Source of the DNA: Sphingobium sp. HWE2-09
GTDB lineage: Bacteria > Pseudomonadota > Alphaproteobacteria > Sphingomonadales > Sphingomonadaceae
Assembly (NCBI RefSeq): GCF_035989265.1
Contig: NZ_JAYKZX010000003.1
Span: 744,001 to 808,000, forward strand
Direction of reading: 5' to 3'
Length of the DNA: 64,000 nt
In this document: one piece after another, positions 60,989-64,000 of the stretch
How positions within the stretch are numbered: the stretch's first letter is position 1
Layout of the letters: every line of letters starts with the position of its first letter
Position numbers and translations under genes: made by a program
The notes under the pieces: generated by a model
The model's database searches: none
The model's input: only the letters and a program-made list of their open reading frames with translations
Told to the model about the DNA's origin: nothing

Positions 60989-62062
60989 ATGAGGCGGATC
61001 ACATGGATGACGGTGGCTGTGGCGGCGATCATGGCGACAGCGGCGATGCCGGTGTCGGCGCAGATGGCGACGGACGGTCCGGCTGCGGTCGCCGGGGCAA
61101 AGGCGGTGACGATCGAACGGATCAAGGTGCATGCCCCGACGATCGAAGGCAATCTGGAAGGCGATGCCGCCGATCGCGATGTGCTGGTCGTGCTGCCGCC
61201 CAGCTATGGCAAGGACCGGGCGCGGCGCTATCCGGTGGTGTATGCTCTGCATGGCTATTCGATCGGGGCGGAGCAGTGGAGTAAGGAAATCCACTTGGCG
61301 ACGACGGCGCAGAACGCCTTCGCCAAGGGCGCGAAGGAGATGATCCTGGTGCTGCCGGATTCCAAGACGGTGCATAATGGGTCGATGTATTCACGGTCGG
61401 TGACGACCGGGGACTTCGAAACCTTCATCGCGCGCGACCTGATCGCCTATATCGACGGCCATTACCGCACCATTGCCCGGCGGGAAAGCCGGGGGCTGGC
61501 CGGGCATAGCATGGGCGGATATGGCACCAGTCGCATCGGCATGAAACATGCCGATATGTTCGGCGCGCTTTATATGATGAGTCCCTGCTGCCTGTCGGCG
61601 CGCAGCGTCGGGCCGACGGACGCGGCGTCGATAAAGGCTTGGGACGCGGTCAGGACGCCAGCCAATTCGGCCAAGCTGCCCTTCATGTTACGCGGGCAAC
61701 TCGCGGCGGCGGCGGCATGGTCGCCAAATCCCAAGAACCCGCCGCTTTACCTGGACTTGCCGGTCAAGGATGGCATGGTGAGAGACGAGGTGCTGGCCAA
61801 ATGGGCGGCCAATGCGCCGCTGGCGTTCGTGGATCAATATATCGGCGACCTGCGCCGCTATAAGGCGATTGCGATCGATGTCGGTGACAAGGACGGGCTG
61901 AAAGGCGACGCGCAAGCGCTGCATGAAGTGCTGGATCGCAACGGCATCGGCAATAGTTTCGCGATATATGAGGGCGACCATACCAATCGGGTCGCGTGGC
62001 GGTTTCAAGATCAGGTGCTGCCGTTTTTCGACCGGCATCTGGATTTTGCGACAGGGAGTTAG
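60989..62062 (+). CDS. Secreted esterase of the CE1/esterase-D type
   Basis: The 357-residue protein has a signal peptide (ending P-V-S-A-Q) and a compact alpha/beta-hydrolase: Y-P-V-V-Y-A-L-H-G-Y (oxyanion hole) near residue 88, the elbow A-G-H-S-M-G-G near 172 and a C-terminal His in Y-E-G-D-H-T-N-R. Feruloyl and acetyl-xylan esterases of CE1 share this pattern. GAAAGGAGAGG precedes the start. Position after SapC and the cupin suggests removal of acyl side chains from the imported polymer. Confidence 0.85.
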   Translation: MRRITWMTVAVAAIMATAAMPVSAQMATDGPAAVAGAKAVTIERIKVHAPTIEGNLEGDAADRDVLVVLPPSYGKDRARRYPVVYALHGYSIGAEQWSKEIHLATTAQNAFAKGAKEMILVLPDSKTVHNGSMYSRSVTTGDFETFIARDLIAYIDGHYRTIARRESRGLAGHSMGGYGTSRIGMKHADMFGALYMMSPCCLSARSVGPTDAASIKAWDAVRTPANSAKLPFMLRGQLAAAAAWSPNPKNPPLYLDLPVKDGMVRDEVLAKWAANAPLAFVDQYIGDLRRYKAIAIDVGDKDGLKGDAQALHEVLDRNGIGNSFAIYEGDHTNRVAWRFQDQVLPFFDRHLDFATGS

Positions 62063-62103
62063 ACAGTTGTGAGCGTTTATCGCGCGGCTGGTCATCGATT
62101 TTA

Positions 62104-62115
62104 GATAGCGATAAC
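62104..62115. promoter_or_regulatory. Weak TAGCGCTA-like site (site 4)
   Basis: GATAGCGATAAC matches site 2 at 10 of 12 positions and is about 90 bp upstream of the acetylesterase gene. One half-site (GATAGCG) is intact and the other is degenerate, so this may be a lower-affinity site. Confidence 0.4.
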
Positions 62116-62201
62116 AAAATCGTTGTGACGGAGTGAAAATCGGTTATCTCTACGGCAACGGTCCGGCACAGGGCTGACCCTTGTGGGAGGAGCCGACGGC
62201 C

Positions 62202-64000
62202 ATGTTTTCGCGCGATCATTTGAGATGCTTGTCAAGCTTCTTTTTGAGCGGTGCTGCGTTGATGCCCATGGCTGCATGGGCGGTGCCACAATTCGATCCT
62301 GTGTTCAGCGACCATGCGGTGATCCAACGCGATCATCCCGTGATCGTAACAGGACGCGGTGCGCCGCAAGAAATGATTGCGGTAACATTTGGGATGGAAA
62401 CCCGCGAGGTGCGAGCGGACAAGGACGGTCGGTTCGAGGCCCGCTTTGCGCCGACCAGCGCGATCGGGCCGGTGCGGCTGGAGGCGCGTGCGGCGTCGGG
62501 CAGCGTTACCGCGCAGGATGTGGCAGTGGGCGACGTGTTCCTGTGTTCGGGCCAGTCCAACATGGAATTGGAAGTGCGCAATGCGCAGGATGCCGGGACG
62601 CAGATCCGCACTTCTGCCGATGATCAATTGCGCCTGCTGCTGGTGCCTCGCGTTGTTGCGGACAATCCGCTGCTCGATTTTAAGCAGCCGGTATCTTGGC
62701 GGCCTGCCGGGCCGGATAGCGTCGCTGATTTTTCTGCCGCGTGCTTCTATATGGCGCGCGAGTTGCGCAAGACGGCCAAGGTGCCGATCGGCGCGATCGC
62801 CAGCAGTTGGGGCGGATCGCGGATCAGCCCATGGATGGGCGCGCGGGCGCAGGCGGCGGTCGGGCAGGGCGCGCAATCGGCGCTGGTGTCGCTGCATGGG
62901 CGTGATCCTTTCGCGGCGGAGCGGGCGGCGAGTGCGGAATGGGAAAAATGGTGGCGCAAGGCGACGGGCGATGCTGCTGGTAAGGAGCCTTGGCAGCCCG
63001 ATAGCGGCATTGCCTGGAACGATGTGCCGCGCATCGGGCCATGGGAAGAATGGGGCGTGCCTGCGCTCGCCGACTATAATGGCATGGTCTGGTATCGGCG
63101 CGAGATCGACCTGACGGCGGCGCAGGCCAAGGCGAGCGGCATATTGTCGCTGGGGCTACTGGACGATGTCGGCCGGGTGTGGATCAACGGCAAGCCGGTG
63201 GGCATGAGCGCGCGCAGCTGGCAGCCGAGCAGCTTCGATGTACCGCCCGGCTTGTTCAAGCCGGGGCGCAATGTGATCGTCGTCAATGTGCTGGACGCTT
63301 ACGCCAATGGCGGCCTGTCCGGTCCGGCCGAGGTGATGAAACTGTCACTGGGGTCGGAAGGGGACATGCCTCTGAGTGATGGGTGGCGCTATGCGGTGGC
63401 GACCCGGTCGCCGCCGGGCGCGCCGCGCGTGCCGTGGGGCGATACGACCGGGGTGGGCACACTCTATAACGGCATGATCGCGCCACTGGGAGCGATCGGG
63501 TTGAAAGGGGTCGCCTGGTATCAGGGCGAATCTGACGTCGACCTGCCGGGCTATGCCCAGCGGATGCAAGCGATGATGGCCGATTGGCGGCAGCAGTTCG
63601 GATCGCCCGACCTGGCCTTCGTCGCGGTGCAGCTGGCGGGCTATGGCGATCCGATCACCAAGCCTGCGGAGAATGGCTGGGCGGCGATGCGGCAGGTGCA
63701 ATATCAGGCGATGGCGCAGGACGATCATGGCGGGCTGGCGACGGCGATCGATCTGGGCGATCCGTTCGATATTCATCCGGGGGAAAAACAGGAGGTCGGG
63801 CGTCGGCTGGCGCGGGCGATGCGGGCGGTGGCCTATGGCGAGGCGGTATCGCGCACGGGGCCGCAGGCGGCGCGGGCGACCGCCAGTGCCGATGGCGGCG
63901 CAGCGATCGATTTCACCGGGCTGACCGGGGGGCTGCAGACGCGTAGCGCGGCGCAGGCGATCGGTTTCGAACTATGCGGCGCGGCGGCGGGCAGTTGCCG
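62202..64000 (+). CDS. Sialate O-acetylesterase-type SGNH hydrolase, cut by right edge
   Basis: The first 599 codons are present and open. A signal peptide ends M-A-A-W-A. After a beta-rich N-terminal domain (V-F-S-D-H-A-V-I-Q-R), the SGNH nucleophile block reads C-S-G-Q-S-N-M-E near residue 113. A galactose-binding-like insert (W-Y-R-R-E-I-D-L ... V-W-I-N-G-K-P-V) is near 290-400, then block III A-W-Y-Q-G-E-S-D near 439. The family includes acetylxylan and glycan O-acetylesterases. GGGAGG lies 11 nt before the ATG. The C-terminus, with the expected D-x-x-H, may partly lie outside the window. Confidence 0.9.
   Translation, partial: MFSRDHLRCLSSFFLSGAALMPMAAWAVPQFDPVFSDHAVIQRDHPVIVTGRGAPQEMIAVTFGMETREVRADKDGRFEARFAPTSAIGPVRLEARAASGSVTAQDVAVGDVFLCSGQSNMELEVRNAQDAGTQIRTSADDQLRLLLVPRVVADNPLLDFKQPVSWRPAGPDSVADFSAACFYMARELRKTAKVPIGAIASSWGGSRISPWMGARAQAAVGQGAQSALVSLHGRDPFAAERAASAEWEKWWRKATGDAAGKEPWQPDSGIAWNDVPRIGPWEEWGVPALADYNGMVWYRREIDLTAAQAKASGILSLGLLDDVGRVWINGKPVGMSARSWQPSSFDVPPGLFKPGRNVIVVNVLDAYANGGLSGPAEVMKLSLGSEGDMPLSDGWRYAVATRSPPGAPRVPWGDTTGVGTLYNGMIAPLGAIGLKGVAWYQGESDVDLPGYAQRMQAMMADWRQQFGSPDLAFVAVQLAGYGDPITKPAENGWAAMRQVQYQAMAQDDHGGLATAIDLGDPFDIHPGEKQEVGRRLARAMRAVAYGEAVSRTGPQAARATASADGGAAIDFTGLTGGLQTRSAAQAIGFELCGAAAGSC

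Overview
The window looks like chromosome from a sphingomonad (Sphingobium/Sphingomonas/Novosphingobium type alphaproteobacterium). The evidence is high GC coding sequence, three large TonB-dependent receptors of the Caulobacter/Xanthomonas/sphingomonad style, a TonB receptor/SapC/cupin-like/tryptophan-halogenase-like set, the ileS-lspA-DUF3035 order, and many inverted palindromic repeats of the GTCATCCCCGCGAAGGCGGGG type. No tRNA, rRNA, CRISPR array or prophage was recognised.

Region 1 (1-30.9 kb) is mostly housekeeping. It holds purB (broken by an apparent 1-nt deletion just before its signature loop), an IS5-like remnant, an Na+/alanine-type symporter, glmM, DUF1272-thiD-rnhB, purE-purK, folA, ribF, ileS-lspA-lipoprotein, a DUF4403 protein, dxs, a Fur/Zur regulator, DUF423, a CPA2 K+/H+ antiporter, a NifU-like protein, a DUF188 protein, a HI0933-type flavoprotein, a LytTR two-component pair, some small orphan genes, an orphan ModE-like DNA-binding protein and an orphan TonB receptor. 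ileS carries a palindromic repeat inserted in frame in its editing domain.

Region 2 (31.3-46.8 kb) is the most unusual part. A GntR/FCD regulator is divergent from an 11-gene operon: CocE-type acyl hydrolase, TonB receptor, CapA-type metallophosphatase, TRAP DctQ and DctM, a 2-hydroxyacyl-CoA dehydratase-like protein, a 694-residue tandem CaiB/BaiF CoA-transferase, a second dehydratase-like protein, a TRAP DctP lipoprotein, an alpha/beta hydrolase and a canonical CaiB/BaiF CoA-transferase. The last nine genes all overlap by 4 nt. I read it as an import-and-CoA-activation pathway for an unknown acid or ester: outer-membrane uptake, periplasmic hydrolysis, TRAP import, then CoA-ester chemistry. 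The dehydratase-like proteins appear to lack a cysteine expected in the oxygen-sensitive family, and no activator ATPase is encoded nearby, so their reaction is unknown. Two copies of ATTGTCAACAAT in the divergent promoter are probable GntR operators.

Region 3 (46.8-64 kb) is a plant-polysaccharide island, probably for xylan and/or beta-glucan. GH43, GH3 and an esterase run leftward from a promoter shared with a rightward GH9 enzyme. A large TonB receptor and a flavin-dependent halogenase homologue run leftward, divergent from SapC, a JmjC/cupin-like protein, a CE1-type esterase and a sialate-O-acetylesterase-type protein cut by the right edge. A palindrome around TAGCGCTA occurs in the promoters of GH43/GH9, TonB receptor/SapC and (weakly) the acetylesterase, and also at the left edge upstream of a truncated gene. 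This implies one LacI-type regulon whose regulator is not in the window.
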